Under the pieces are notes generated by a model. That model was not told the DNA's origin and made no database searches. It saw only the letters and a list, made by a program, of their open reading frames with translations. DNA of 64,000 nucleotides from Streptomyces sp. NL15-2K (GTDB lineage: Bacteria > Actinomycetota > Actinomycetes > Streptomycetales > Streptomycetaceae), in the NCBI RefSeq assembly GCF_030551255.1, contig NZ_CP130630.1, positions 9,361,001-9,425,000 on the forward strand, read 5' to 3'. Shown one piece after another: positions 31,870 to 40,370 of this stretch (positions are counted from its first letter, which is position 1; every line of letters begins with the position of its first letter). Made by a program: the position numbers and the translations under genes.

Positions 31870-32002
31870 GACCGGCGACCACGACGAGGCCGCTGCAACC
31901 CGCCACATCGCACCCCTGAGGTCCGGCGGCTCCGTCCCCGGAATCGTCGAGGCCGATGACCTGGGCACGTACGTCGTGAAGTTGACCACCAGGTGGCGTT
32001 GA
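31868..32002 (+). pseudogene. N-terminal fragment resembling HipA-family kinase
   Basis: The frame reads ATRHIAPLRSGGSVPGIVEA then DDLGTYVVK before diverging to LTTRWR and a stop codon. The string GGS-PG-VEADDLGTYVVK is the start of a Streptomyces HipA-like kinase family. Only this end remains, and it overlaps the TSUP stop codon. It is a relic of a deleted gene. Confidence 0.5.
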
Positions 32003-32216
32003 CCTGCGCGGATTCTCCCCAGAGGTGGCCGTGCTACGGGGCAGTGGCGACAGGGCAACCAGTCGGTCTCAGGCGCTGCCGTGGGCGCGCTGAGTGACTG
32101 GCGCAGGTAGGGCAGAGCTCTGCCGGCAGGTTCTTCGTCTGCTGGTGGTGCACGAGGTGCGCGTCGCTGACCAGTGCAAATCGTGCGTCTTTCTTGATCA
32201 CGACGTCACACAGGCC
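32003..32216. other. No gene recognised
   Basis: A degraded stretch between the HipA-like fragment and the MITE. A minus-strand frame contains HLVHHQQTKNLPAELCPTC, which looks protein-like, but it has no start or continuation and I cannot name it. Confidence 0.4.
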
Positions 32217-32454
32217 CTAGGGCCCTTCTGATGGATCTCCGCAGCGTCGCGACGCCCGGCACGCTCCCCCACTGCCTTAAAGGCGTGGGAGGTGCCCCCA
32301 CTCGCCGCACCGGACAAAAGCCCTAGTAGCTCCTCCCCCACGCTCGGCTTCGCTCGCGCGGGGGGACCCCCATCGAGGGCTTCCGCCCGGCACGCCGAGA
32401 GCACGCACCGAACGCCGCTCCTTCTCCCACGGAGATCCATCAGAAGGGCCCTAG
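32217..32454. repeat. MITE-like element with 24-bp perfect terminal inverted repeats
   Basis: CTAGGGCCCTTCTGATGGAT with CTCC (32217-32240) is perfectly complementary to 32431-32454. The element is 238 bp with CTAG at both ends and internal hairpins (TCCCCCACTGCCTTAAAGGC and related), and it has no transposase. The termini resemble Streptomyces IS5-type ends. Its right CTAG supplies the TAG stop codon of the rmlD-like gene (32451-32453 on the minus strand). Confidence 0.75.
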
Positions 32455-33374
32455 CCCACTCCGGCGTCTCGCCGCGCGTCATCGGCTGCGTCGGGTTCTG
32501 CCGGCGCCGCGGTCCGGCGTGCTGACAGATACTCGGCGAGCGCTACGCGCCACGGACGGCTGTGCCGCAGCGCGGGTTCTGGCAGCGTGCAGACAAGCGG
32601 CGTGTACAGCGGGCGACTGGCGGTCGTGAACGTCTGTTCCTGAGTTGGCGATACACGGTCGCCGAAGCCCTCCTCAGCCAGGGCTGCCCGGCACAGGTCG
32701 TACCACGAGGCGATGCCCTGGCCGACCGCATGATAGGTACCGCTCCCAGCCCCGCTGAGCAGTAGTTCCAGTACTATCGCGGCCAGATCCATCGTGTAGG
32801 TGGGCGAGGTGATGACGTTGCTGACCACGGTCAGTTCTTCGCCGGCTGCCGCCCGGTCAAGCGCGCGATCGACGAAGCTGTGCCGCGCCCGCGGGCTGCG
32901 CGGCGGCGGGCCGAACAGGCACGACGTGCGCACGACGAGGTGGCGATCCGATCCCAGCCTTGTCTCATGCTCGCCTGCCAGCTTGGTGATGCCGTAGGTC
33001 AGCAGGGGGCGGGGGAGCATTCCCGGCTGATACGGAACGGTCGCGGTGCCGTCGAAGACGAAGTCGGTGGACACGTACACGGGAATCGCGCCAACGCGCG
33101 CGCACGCCCGGCTGATCCAGCGGGGGCCAAGCGCGTTGACGGCGTAGGCCTCCGTCGGCACGTCGTCGCAGCGGTCGGCCGGCATCAGCGCCGCCGTGTT
33201 GATGACCGCGTCCGGCCTGCCGTCCTGGATGACGGCATCCACCTGATCGGGACGGGTGACGTCGAGGTCTTGGTGCCCGAGGGCGGTGAGCTCCCGAACC
33301 TGCGGATGCTTCGTAGCCGCCTCTCGCATTGCGGTGCCTAACAAGCCGTCAGCGCCGATCAGCATCACCCGCAT
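32451..33374 (-). CDS. dTDP-4-dehydrorhamnose reductase-like (RmlD) protein
   Basis: 307 residues from ATG 33374. Extended SDR of the RmlD_sub_bind family: LIGADGLLGTAM (GxxGxxG), then NTAALMPADRCDDVPTEAYA, VYVSTDFVFDGT and YGITKLAGEHE (Tyr/Lys pair). It could make a deoxysugar for the glycosyltransferase at 36126, but no other dTDP-sugar genes are in the window. The C-terminal tail (PAEPDAADDARRDAGVG) is low-complexity and ends at a TAG inside the MITE border, so the original C-terminus has probably been altered. It is the leftmost gene that could belong to the polyketide cluster. Confidence 0.78.
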   Translation of the reverse strand: MRVMLIGADGLLGTAMREAATKHPQVRELTALGHQDLDVTRPDQVDAVIQDGRPDAVINTAALMPADRCDDVPTEAYAVNALGPRWISRACARVGAIPVYVSTDFVFDGTATVPYQPGMLPRPLLTYGITKLAGEHETRLGSDRHLVVRTSCLFGPPPRSPRARHSFVDRALDRAAAGEELTVVSNVITSPTYTMDLAAIVLELLLSGAGSGTYHAVGQGIASWYDLCRAALAEEGFGDRVSPTQEQTFTTASRPLYTPLVCTLPEPALRHSRPWRVALAEYLSARRTAAPAEPDAADDARRDAGVG

Positions 33375-33447
33375 CAGACGACCCCGTCCGCGCGCCGCAT
33401 TCCTCGGTTCAACCAGCCGACACTTGCGCGGGCCGCCGCGCCATTAT

Positions 33448-33460
33448 CTGGATTATCCAG
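33448..33460. promoter_or_regulatory. Palindrome upstream of the rmlD-like gene
   Basis: CTGGAT-T-ATCCAG is a perfect 13-bp dyad in a relatively AT-rich 200-bp intergenic stretch, 74 bases upstream of the minus-strand ATG. Possible operator. Confidence 0.35.
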
Positions 33461-33570
33461 CACTACCTCTCCCGGAGCTGGCCGTTAATACTCAGACGTA
33501 AACGAAATTCTGCGGCGTGGCAGTTAATCTTCCTACCCCTATTAGCCCCCTGTCAGCGACCGCGGAACCC

Positions 33571-33616
33571 CTAGCGGTGGTTTGTCGGACCAGGGAGTAG
33601 GGGTTGAGGTGCCGGC
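33571..33616 (-). repeat. IS701-type end, left copy of a 46-bp inverted pair
   Basis: CTAGCGGTGGTTTG, then (3 variable) GACCAGGG, (1 variable), GTAGGGGTTGAGGTGCCGGC. The same 46 bases, with four differences, occur inverted at 61543-61588 on the far side of the PKS genes. On the minus strand this copy encodes the end of the IS701-like transposase (RHLNPYSLV). Confidence 0.75.
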
Positions 33617-34210
33617 CTCTGCCGACCGTGCCGAGCAGGGCTTGCAGTTCGGTGGGCGGGGGCTGTCGGACCATGGCAGCCACCAGCGTGGTAGCGCGAT
33701 GTGGGCCCCTTCTCCGGCCGCCCGGGTAGGTCGGCCTCGGTGGCGGGGTCGGGCAGCGGTGCCTGGTGGGGTTGGCTGGTCCAGGTGTCCCAGCAGAAGG
33801 AGAACGCGCGGTTGGGTCCCGTCTGGCCCTCACCGGCCCGGGCTGGGCGTCGGCGGCCCATCAGGTGGTGTGCTCGTCGCGGAAGGCGCGGGTCACCGGT
33901 GTCCAGCCGCCCGGAGTGTCCGGTCCGTGCCAGGCCAGTGCGCGGGCGGCGTCCTGCGGGGGTGTACGCCTGATCGCCGTAGGCCCAGGCGCCCCTGGCG
34001 GCGTTCGAGGGCCATCACGAACGGCCCGGGGCGGCCCGGCGGCTGGCCTGGTTCCTGATCCAGGCGGGGATGTGCAGCGGGTAGTGCAGGCGCTCGTCGG
34101 CCCACAGCATGATGACGGTGATCACGCCGTTGCGAGCCTTGCCCAGCCGGCCCAGCCACTGCCGCCCCACGTGCGCGGTGGCCTTGCCGTCCTTCCGGTC
34201 GCACCCCCCC
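33571..34210 (-). pseudogene. Decayed IS701-family transposase
   Basis: Minus-strand fragments in different frames add up to an IS701 transposase. DRKDGKATAHVGRQWLGRLG followed by NGVITVIMLWADERLHYPLH (34040-34206) comes first. Next are pieces corresponding to GPDTPGGWTPVTRAFRDEHT and AFSFCWDTW (about 33780-33920), and finally PPTELQALLGTVGRGRHLNP near 33600-33670. Several frameshifts and an internal deletion separate them. The end coincides with the 46-bp repeat. It is inactive. Confidence 0.7.
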
Positions 34211-34342
34211 AGCCAGCCAAATACCCCGCACCAACCCGAAGCCAACAAACCACCACCAGAGATCTCTCCGGGTTTAAGGCAGCTTTCAGTGGCGATGCTG
34301 CAGTGTGAAGTCCGATCACCGACCAGATCCTGGAGGTTTGCC

Positions 34343-35584
34343 GTGGTAGACATACAGCCCTGGGGATATACAGAGGACTTAGTGGCCGTAACCGGTGGCT
34401 GGGCAAAAGATCTCGACCGGCTAATCGCCACTGCGGGTTCCGCAGTACTCGCCGACTTACTGGCCGCCGAGATTCAGCACCGCCTTGCCGCGCCGCACGG
34501 CGCGGCCGGGACGGCCGTCAGCCTCACCATCTCGCACGGCAACTGCCAGTACGCCTACCAGGTCATGTTCAAGGAGGACCAAGCGGCCGTCACTGCCGGC
34601 CCCTCGGCCGAGCCGGTTGCGACCATCAGCTATGACCTGACCGATCTAATCCGCCTGCTGTACGCACCGCACCCTGGATACGCTTCCACCAGCCGGGAGG
34701 TTGACGCCAAGACCTGGCCGTGGCCGGAACCCGCCGACGGGGCCACCGGGGACCAGTTCCAGGAAATGGTCCGCCGCGGCGAAGCCACCCGCGAGGAGCT
34801 TTCCCGCCTCGGCCGCGAGCGACTTGGCCTCATCGCCAAGGCCGTCCACGCCGTCATCGCCGCCTGCGAAGTCTCCGCGTGCCCGCTTTCCGACCTGGCT
34901 GTGCAGTACGGCTCGGACAAGTGGGGCTCCCTGCATTGGTACACGCAGCACTACCAGCGGCACTTCGCCGACGTGCGGTATGACCCGATCCGAATTCTGG
35001 AAATCGGGATCGGCGGGTACGGTCATGATTCAATCGGCGGCGGATCGCTTTACATGTGGCAGCAGTTCTTTCCCAGGGCCCTGGTCTATGGTCTGGACAT
35101 CTATCCCAAGCCCGCCGTCACGGGACCGCGCATTCGCACCATCGTGGGCGACCAGAACGACCCAGCCTTCCTCGCCGAGCTTGCGGCCGACGCCGGTCCC
35201 TTCGACATCATCATCGATGACGGCAGCCACATCAACGAGCACATTTCCACCAGCTTTACCCACCTGTTCCCGCACGTTCGCCCGGGGGGCTGGTACGTCA
35301 TCGAGGATCTGCACACCGCGTACTGGCCCGCATTCGGCGGCAATGCCCTTCCCGGGGCCGCCGGCACCTCCGTCGCCCTACTCAAGGAGCAGCTTGACCG
35401 GCTGCACCACGAAGAGTATCTCGATGCCGGCCACCCCGACCTCACGAACCCGTCTCACCCGTCTGAAGTGCTCATGTACCACAACATCGCGTTTCTCCGG
35501 AAAGGCAATAACCGCGAGGCAGGTATCCCCGCCTGGATCAAGAACCAGGCCAGCCGCCGGGCCGCCCCGGGCAGCAGCCACTGA
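34343..35584 (+). CDS. MycE/TylE-like macrolide-sugar O-methyltransferase, C-terminus replaced by IS sequence
   Basis: 413 residues from GTG 34343, behind TGGAGG. The N-terminal ~200 residues form the helper domain of the family. The SAM domain shows SDKWGSLHWYTQHYQRHF, RILEIGIGGYGHDSIGGGSL (SAM loop), VYGLDIYPK, IVGDQNDPAF, FDIIIDDGSHINEHISTSF and VRPGGWYVIEDLHTAYWP. This matches metal-dependent 2''/3''-O-methyltransferases of mycinamicin/tylosin type, which act on macrolide deoxysugars. Codons 13 and 39 are TTA (bldA-dependent). The tail GIPAWIKNQASRRAAPGSSH copies the IS701 remnant (IPAWIRNQASRRAAPGRS), so the last ~15 residues are not native. Confidence 0.83.
   Translation: MVDIQPWGYTEDLVAVTGGWAKDLDRLIATAGSAVLADLLAAEIQHRLAAPHGAAGTAVSLTISHGNCQYAYQVMFKEDQAAVTAGPSAEPVATISYDLTDLIRLLYAPHPGYASTSREVDAKTWPWPEPADGATGDQFQEMVRRGEATREELSRLGRERLGLIAKAVHAVIAACEVSACPLSDLAVQYGSDKWGSLHWYTQHYQRHFADVRYDPIRILEIGIGGYGHDSIGGGSLYMWQQFFPRALVYGLDIYPKPAVTGPRIRTIVGDQNDPAFLAELAADAGPFDIIIDDGSHINEHISTSFTHLFPHVRPGGWYVIEDLHTAYWPAFGGNALPGAAGTSVALLKEQLDRLHHEEYLDAGHPDLTNPSHPSEVLMYHNIAFLRKGNNREAGIPAWIKNQASRRAAPGSSH
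35523..35573 (+). repeat. IS701 fragment forming the 3' end of the methyltransferase gene
   Basis: ATCCCCGCCTGGATCA(A/G)GAACCAGGCC and onward is the inverted copy of 34020-34070 inside the transposase remnant, about 50 bases with few mismatches. The join sits in codons for GIPAWI, where native family members also read GIPTWI, which suggests recombination at short homology. Confidence 0.7.
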
Positions 35585-35606
35585 ACGCGGCAGAGCCCTG
35601 ACTCGA

Positions 35607-35805
35607 CATGATGAAGGAGATCACGTGGCCGATTGACCGCTCCGGACCCTGGTCGGGTGTGCGCCCGCCGAGAATGTCATCCATGCAGCTCACGGGCTTG
35701 TTGGGTGCTGCGGCAGGATGAGCACTCGTCGTGCTGCTTCGTCTCGCCTGCCTGACCGTCACCAACGCGTTCACCGCACTCCGGCTACTAACCATGAGCG
35801 ACCGC
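35607..35805 (+). pseudogene. 5' fragment of an integrase-type transposase
   Basis: The stretch ending VVLLRLACLTVTNAFTALRL then LTMSDR is the start of a common Streptomyces integrase/transposase whose next residues would be DKDAEILALRHQ. The homology stops exactly after SDR, where a different transposase fragment begins. Confidence 0.55.
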
Positions 35806-35806
35806 G

Positions 35807-35965
35807 CTGGACCTGCTGGCATGGATGCCGATGCTCGCCCTGACCGCCCCCGCCCGGCGGTGGGAACCCAAACGCCTGCGGCTGGGGCTGTTCTCCGCCG
35901 CCGCCCAGTTCGTCACCACCGGCCGACGCCGCATCCTCCGCCTCGCCACCCACTGGCCCTGGGCC
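35807..35965 (+). pseudogene. C-terminal fragment of an IS1380-family transposase
   Basis: The frame reads LDLLAWMPMLALTAPARRWE, PKRLRLGLFSAAAQFVTTGR, RRILRLATHWPWA, the C-terminal end of IS1380-type transposases. It is fused without gap to the integrase fragment before it. Normal stop and terminal repeat are missing. Confidence 0.55.
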
Positions 35966-36067
35966 AATCCGACAGGCCATCACAAAAGATCGAGGCTACC
36001 ACTGGGGCCGATAGGGGTTCAGTATCGACCGGGTCATTCCTATGCTGATGCCCGACAGGGCTTATCC

Positions 36068-36085
36068 CGGTAATCTGAATTACCG
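36068..36085. promoter_or_regulatory. Palindrome upstream of the glycosyltransferase gene
   Basis: CGGTAAT-CTGA-ATTACCG is a perfect 18-bp dyad ending 40 bases before the ATG. It lies in the only AT-rich part of the interval and may be an operator. Confidence 0.45.
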
Positions 36086-36125
36086 TCAACGGAAACTCTC
36101 GCCTCCTGAAAGGAATCCGAATTCC

Positions 36126-37319
36126 ATGAGATTCTTGTTCATCGCCGGCGGAACTCCCTCATCCGTCTTCGCCCTGACCCCGCTCGCAACAGCCGCGCGC
36201 GATGCGGGACATGAGGTCCTCATGGCCGCCGTTGAGTCGGTAATGGATGACATAGCGGCCGTCGGAATTCCCGGGGTCCCCGTCGCCACGGAGATTCTGG
36301 CTCAGTTAATGCACTTCGATGACTCGGGGAATGTCATAAAAGTACCCCGAGAGCCGCGTGAACTCATGCTGCATGTAGGCCGGTCCTACGCCAAGATGGC
36401 CGCCGCGGAGCTCGACGGGCTGCTGGACTTGACGCGGGACTGGCTACCTGACGTGGTTGTCGGCGGCACGATGTCCTACGCCGCCGGACTGGTCGCCGCC
36501 CAGCTCGAGGTCCCCTATGTACGCCAAACCTGGGACATAGCCCCGCACGGAGACACCGACGAGGGCGCCGAGGAAGTGCTCCAGCCCCAGCTGAAGCGCC
36601 TGGGGCTGGCGGGACTGCCGAGCCCCGCCCTCCACATCGAGATCTGCCCGCCGTCTCTGCAGCCGCTGCTGCCACCGTTGGGCACTACCGCCGCGCAGCC
36701 GATGCGCTGGATCTCGGCCAACCGCCAGCGCCGCCTTGAGAAGTGGATGTACACCCGCCCCACAGGGCGTCGGCGCGTACTGCTCACTTCGGGAACGCGC
36801 GCCCAACTGATCCACGAACCCATCGGGCCCGTAGGGCCACTGTGGCCTCTGCGGAGCCTGGTGAAACAGCTTGACTTGGCGGGTGTCGAAGTACTGATAG
36901 CGGCACCCGAACGAGCCGCCGAACAGCTCGGTGCGGAGCTCGACGGTGTCCGCATCGGCTGGATGCCGTTGGATGTGGTGGCACCCACCTGCGACCTGAT
37001 CATGCATCACGGAGGCGGGATCACCTCGATGACCGTGATGAGCGCAGGAGTCCCGCAGCTGATCACTCCGGAAGCCGCTTACGGGGAGATCATCGGGCAG
37101 GTGCTGTCAGACTTCGGCTGCGGTCGCATGCTGATGCCGGAACAGCTGGCCCCGGGGCAGGACCCGGCCGAGGCGATCGCCGCGTGTTGCGGCGAGATCC
37201 TCGCCAACCCGATGTACGCGCAGCAAGCGCGGGTCCTCGCCGATGAAATTGCCGGGCTTCCGACGCCCCCCGAGGTGGTGCGGTTGCTGGCGCGCTTACC
37301 GGAGCGCTCGGCGCGCTGA
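36126..37319 (+). CDS. GT1-family (GT-B) glycosyltransferase of natural-product type
   Basis: 397 residues from ATG 36126, with GAAAGGA at 36108-36114. N-terminal Rossmann half RFLFIAGGTPSSVFALTPLA and TAARDAGHEVLMAA; C-terminal half with the nucleotide-sugar motif MHHGGGITSMTVMSAGVPQL. Length and motif order match macrolide and aromatic-polyketide glycosyltransferases. No P450-like activator gene is adjacent, so it is probably activator-independent. It would attach a deoxysugar to the PKS product, and the methyltransferase at 34343 would modify that sugar. TTA codons occur at codon 61 (36306-36308) and codon 391 (37296-37298), making it bldA-dependent. Two hairpins follow. Confidence 0.85.
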   Translation: MRFLFIAGGTPSSVFALTPLATAARDAGHEVLMAAVESVMDDIAAVGIPGVPVATEILAQLMHFDDSGNVIKVPREPRELMLHVGRSYAKMAAAELDGLLDLTRDWLPDVVVGGTMSYAAGLVAAQLEVPYVRQTWDIAPHGDTDEGAEEVLQPQLKRLGLAGLPSPALHIEICPPSLQPLLPPLGTTAAQPMRWISANRQRRLEKWMYTRPTGRRRVLLTSGTRAQLIHEPIGPVGPLWPLRSLVKQLDLAGVEVLIAAPERAAEQLGAELDGVRIGWMPLDVVAPTCDLIMHHGGGITSMTVMSAGVPQLITPEAAYGEIIGQVLSDFGCGRMLMPEQLAPGQDPAEAIAACCGEILANPMYAQQARVLADEIAGLPTPPEVVRLLARLPERSAR

Positions 37320-37343
37320 GCTCAACGGACCACGGTCGGGTGG

Positions 37344-37404
37344 CCCGGGGGAATCTCGCCCCGGGGCTCCCACGGAACGGAGCGTGACAGTCTGCCGTCA
37401 CTCC
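37344..37404 (+). terminator. Two consecutive hairpins after the glycosyltransferase gene
   Basis: CCCGGGG (37344-37350) pairs with CCCCGGG (37359-37365). GGA/GTGAC (37379-37388) pairs with GTCAC/TCC (37397-37404) and is followed by a pyrimidine-rich TCTTCTC. Together they should end the transcript. Confidence 0.6.
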
Positions 37405-37582
37405 GCTCTTCTCATCGAGTCAGTCAGAACGCGCGGACCCAGGCGCGGTCCCGCTCCTGCACGGTGGCCGGAGACCGGGAAGTACTGGCGGCCATCGTGT
37501 TCGTCGCCACGTCGGTCGGAACGTTCCTCACCAGTACGATGCCTGTCATGCATCACCTCTGTGACTGACCAGCGATCGTTCC

Positions 37583-38959
37583 GTGGCCCTCCGCAGGCCA
37601 CGGGGCACACACGACGTCATTCCGTCGTTCGTCCCGGTCATCGTTCGGGACGTCACACTGCTGGAGTCACTGGTGCTCTTCGCTCGACGCCGCCCTCACG
37701 GAAACCTTGTCGCTCTCCTGCGTGACAACGCCGACTTCCGACGCCTCTTCTGTGCTTCCGCTCTCAGCCTGACCGGTGACTGGTTCACTTTCGTCGCCCT
37801 CAGCAGCTTCGTCTACCGCCATACGGGCTCGGCGGGCTGGACAGCGCTGCTGTTCGCCGTCAACTCCCTCCCCGGAGTTGTGCTGCTGCCGCTGATCGGT
37901 CCGCTCACCGACAGGTTCGACCGGCAACGCTTGCGCATCGCGTGTGATCTGAGCGCGGTCATTCCGGTCGCCGGCCTGCTGGTCGCCTTTCACACCCAGT
38001 CCGTCCCACTGGCCCTCGGCTGCCTGGCAGGGCTGTCCATCGCCGCCGCCATCGCGAGCCCCATCCCCGAGGCCGCACTGCCGAACCTCGTCACCTCCCG
38101 TGAGCTCCCGCTGGCACAGACCGCGCTCGGGAGCCTGTACTCAGCGGGCCTGCTGTTGGGAGCCGGCCTGGGAGGCGTGGTCTCGGCGGCATGGGGTGCC
38201 TCGGCCACCCTCGTCATCGACGGTGCGTCCTTCGCCATCTCCGCCCTCCTCATCGCGAGGATCAGGCAGCCGCTCTCCAAGGCGATGACGACTCGCCGGA
38301 TCCGAATGCGGGCCGATACGGCCGAACTCTGGACCTTCGTACGGTCCACCCCGGTAGTGTCCGCCTTCCTGTGGCTGACCGTGGGACTGCGCCTCTGCTA
38401 CGGCATGGTCGGCCTGTTGCCTGTTTACGCCCTGGACCGCTTCCACGTCGGCGACGCCGGCGTCGGGGTCCTGTATCTGGCACAAGGACTCGGCGCCGTA
38501 CTCGGTCCCTTCCTCGGCCGACGGCTCGTCGCCGGATCAATGCGCCGGAGACTGCACACAGCCGGAGCCGCCCTGGCGCTCTTCGGGTTCGGCTATCTCG
38601 CCCTGGCCCAGGTCACAGCCCTCGGTCCCGGCATGGCCGCAGCACTGATCGGCCACATCGGAGTGGGCGCGTGCGCCATCCTCGCAATCAACGGCCTTCA
38701 GCTCGCGACACCCGACCACATCCGCGGCCGTGTCATGGTTCTCGTCTTCGGCCTCTCCTCCGCTCTCCAGGGTGTGTCGTCTCTCGCGGTGGCACCTCTG
38801 GCCGCGTCCATCGGCATGCCCGACACCACCCGGTTTCTGGCAGGGCTCGCCGTTGTCTACGCGGCCATCTGGGCGATCGGTGTAACACGCACGGAGATGG
38901 CGCGAAAGACCCTCGAACCGGACACGACCCACGAGGACGCTCCCGACCTCACGCACTGA
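37583..38959 (+). CDS. MFS exporter, probable product efflux
   Basis: 458 residues if GTG 37583 is used; GTG 37673, with GGAG seven bases before it, gives a cleaner start (VLFARRRPHGNLVALLRDNA). Twelve hydrophobic segments. The DNADFRRLFCASALSLTGDW entry helix and GPLTDRFDRQRLRIACDLSA loop are typical of the DHA3/enterobactin-exporter type (MFS_3). It lies between the glycosyltransferase gene and the peptide/HExxH operon and may export either product. No resistance gene of another type is present in the window. Confidence 0.8.
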   Translation: MALRRPRGTHDVIPSFVPVIVRDVTLLESLVLFARRRPHGNLVALLRDNADFRRLFCASALSLTGDWFTFVALSSFVYRHTGSAGWTALLFAVNSLPGVVLLPLIGPLTDRFDRQRLRIACDLSAVIPVAGLLVAFHTQSVPLALGCLAGLSIAAAIASPIPEAALPNLVTSRELPLAQTALGSLYSAGLLLGAGLGGVVSAAWGASATLVIDGASFAISALLIARIRQPLSKAMTTRRIRMRADTAELWTFVRSTPVVSAFLWLTVGLRLCYGMVGLLPVYALDRFHVGDAGVGVLYLAQGLGAVLGPFLGRRLVAGSMRRRLHTAGAALALFGFGYLALAQVTALGPGMAAALIGHIGVGACAILAINGLQLATPDHIRGRVMVLVFGLSSALQGVSSLAVAPLAASIGMPDTTRFLAGLAVVYAAIWAIGVTRTEMARKTLEPDTTHEDAPDLTH

Positions 38960-39205
38960 CCCTGTCAAGAACTGCTCACCTGCGCTCTCGCGGAGCGGCC
39001 CGGCAACCGTGAGCGGAAGCGGCGGTTTCTCTTTCGTTTCCGGCCTGGCGTGTGACCAGCGCATAGGCACTCTGCGTCACTACCTGGATTCGTCTTATAA
39101 CCGCGCTTTGATCGCCCTCCCTCGCCGGGAAGGGTTGAAGCGGCAACGAGCGTCCGGACGCTCGGTGTCGCACCGCAACGACCAGCCCCGAAGGGAGTGA
39201 ATACA

Positions 39206-39349
39206 GTGGACGACCTCCTCCAGAAGATCGCCGCGACGATCACGAACGAGGACATCACGCAGGCGCAGGAGTCCTCCGCCGCGATGAGCGAGACGAGCGG
39301 CGACGCCAAGAAGTACCGGCTGCAGATGTTCGCCGCCGACCAGGGCTGA
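39206..39349 (+). CDS. Putative RiPP precursor peptide (47 aa)
   Basis: GTG 39206 with AAGGGAG eight bases upstream (39191-39197). The 47-residue product starts MDDLLQKIAATITNEDITQA, an acidic amphipathic helix like a RiPP leader. It then has QESSAAMSETSGDA and ends KKYRLQMFAADQG, with Tyr, Gln, Met, Phe, Asp and Gln as possible modification sites. No cysteine or double-glycine site. It lies first in an operon of three HExxH genes and is separated from them by a hairpin, the usual layout for a highly expressed precursor. A weak TATAAC box is at 39096-39101. Function is inferred; I know no named homologue. Confidence 0.6.
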   Translation: MDDLLQKIAATITNEDITQAQESSAAMSETSGDAKKYRLQMFAADQG

Positions 39350-39363
39350 GCCCGAGCTGGCCG

Positions 39364-39404
39364 CCGCCGCAGGGAAGATCCACTCAGAACCCCTGCTGCG
39401 GCGG
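39364..39404 (+). terminator. Hairpin between precursor gene and first HExxH gene
   Basis: CCGCCGCAG (39364-39372) pairs with CTGCGGCGG (39396-39404), nine perfect pairs with a 23-base loop that can pair further through AGGG/CCCT. There is no U-tract. It could act as a partial terminator or mRNA stabiliser that favours precursor expression over the enzymes. Confidence 0.6.
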
Positions 39405-39456
39405 TCCGCGACCGCCCCCTCAACAGCCGCTGCCGCCGATGAGGCGAGGAGAAGCC

Positions 39457-40356
39457 ATGCTGCATCTGTTCGGAGCTGAAGAAAATCTGAGGACGATCAC
39501 CGCACTCGCCTTCCCCTTCATAGGCAAGGTAGAGGCCGTTACATTTCCTGTCCTCAAAGAGGCGTACCGATCTTTCCTCCGCAGTGTGCAGCCCAGCGTC
39601 CCGTCCGAAACCGGTGACGGGCCTGCTTACATCCAGGAGACGTATCGCACCCGGGAGTATCTGGGCATCTTCAGCGCGGACTCGGCCTTGACCGACACCC
39701 GCTACCAGTTCGGAACAGTGAACGAATCCTCTGCGGCGATAGAAATAGACGCGCAGAAGGCGCTGGCCTGGACCCAAGAACGCGCGGACTCTGTCGCTCG
39801 GCGAGACGAGGCCTTCGCCGCACTCTTCCCACTGGCCATGAACGCGGTCTTCCAAGCGCCCAGCGGGATAGCCAGCGGAGGCACCACCAGCGCCGCACTC
39901 GGTGTCCTGTGGGTCGACCCGAGGGACTCGTGGGACGACCGAGACCTCGAAGAGTTCTTGATACATGAGCTGAACCACACGCTGATCTTCCTGGACGAGT
40001 GTCGATTCGGACTCTTCACGTCCTACCCGGAACTCCTCAAACAGGAGAACTGGGTTACGTCCGCGATCCGCAAGACAGTCCGTCCCCTGGACAAGGCGTA
40101 CCACAGCGCGATTGTCGCTGCGGACGTCCTGCTTGCGCGCGAAGAAATTCTCGGGCACCCGGACTCTGCGATACTTCACCCTCTCTCGCCGGCCATGGCG
40201 CAGGGAGCGATGGAGGCTGTCCGGGACATCAGCCTTCCGCCCACGCGAGATCTCCTCACTCCGCACGCACTGGAAACCCTGGACCGCTGCCGACAAGAAG
40301 TGGAGCGCCTGACCCGGAAGAACGGTTGGCCCGTGACCGTCCCGGCCGGCGACTGA
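39457..40356 (+). CDS. HExxH peptide-modification enzyme, paralogue 1
   Basis: 299 residues from ATG 39457, behind GAGGCGAGGAG. Central motif EEFLIHELNHTLIFLDE, HExxH at 170-174. Exactly 39 and 71 residues after the first His come Arg209 (SAIRKTVRPL) and His241 (AILHPLSP). The two paralogues downstream keep both spacings, so these are probable co-substrate and third metal ligands. N-terminal pattern: MLHLFGAEENLRTITALAFP, then EAYRSFLRSVQPSVPS. The family looks like the HExxH putative peptide-modification proteins (TIGR04267), members of which are now described as Fe(II)/2-oxoglutarate peptide beta-hydroxylases. No signal peptide or membrane segment. A zinc protease is the alternative. Confidence 0.68.
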   Translation: MLHLFGAEENLRTITALAFPFIGKVEAVTFPVLKEAYRSFLRSVQPSVPSETGDGPAYIQETYRTREYLGIFSADSALTDTRYQFGTVNESSAAIEIDAQKALAWTQERADSVARRDEAFAALFPLAMNAVFQAPSGIASGGTTSAALGVLWVDPRDSWDDRDLEEFLIHELNHTLIFLDECRFGLFTSYPELLKQENWVTSAIRKTVRPLDKAYHSAIVAADVLLAREEILGHPDSAILHPLSPAMAQGAMEAVRDISLPPTRDLLTPHALETLDRCRQEVERLTRKNGWPVTVPAGD

Positions 40357-40370
40357 GGAGCTGATCAGGC

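Noticed and set aside
39206..39349. Lanthipeptide or lasso peptide precursor
   Set aside because: No Cys in the peptide, and no cyclase, dehydratase or lasso protease/cyclase genes nearby.
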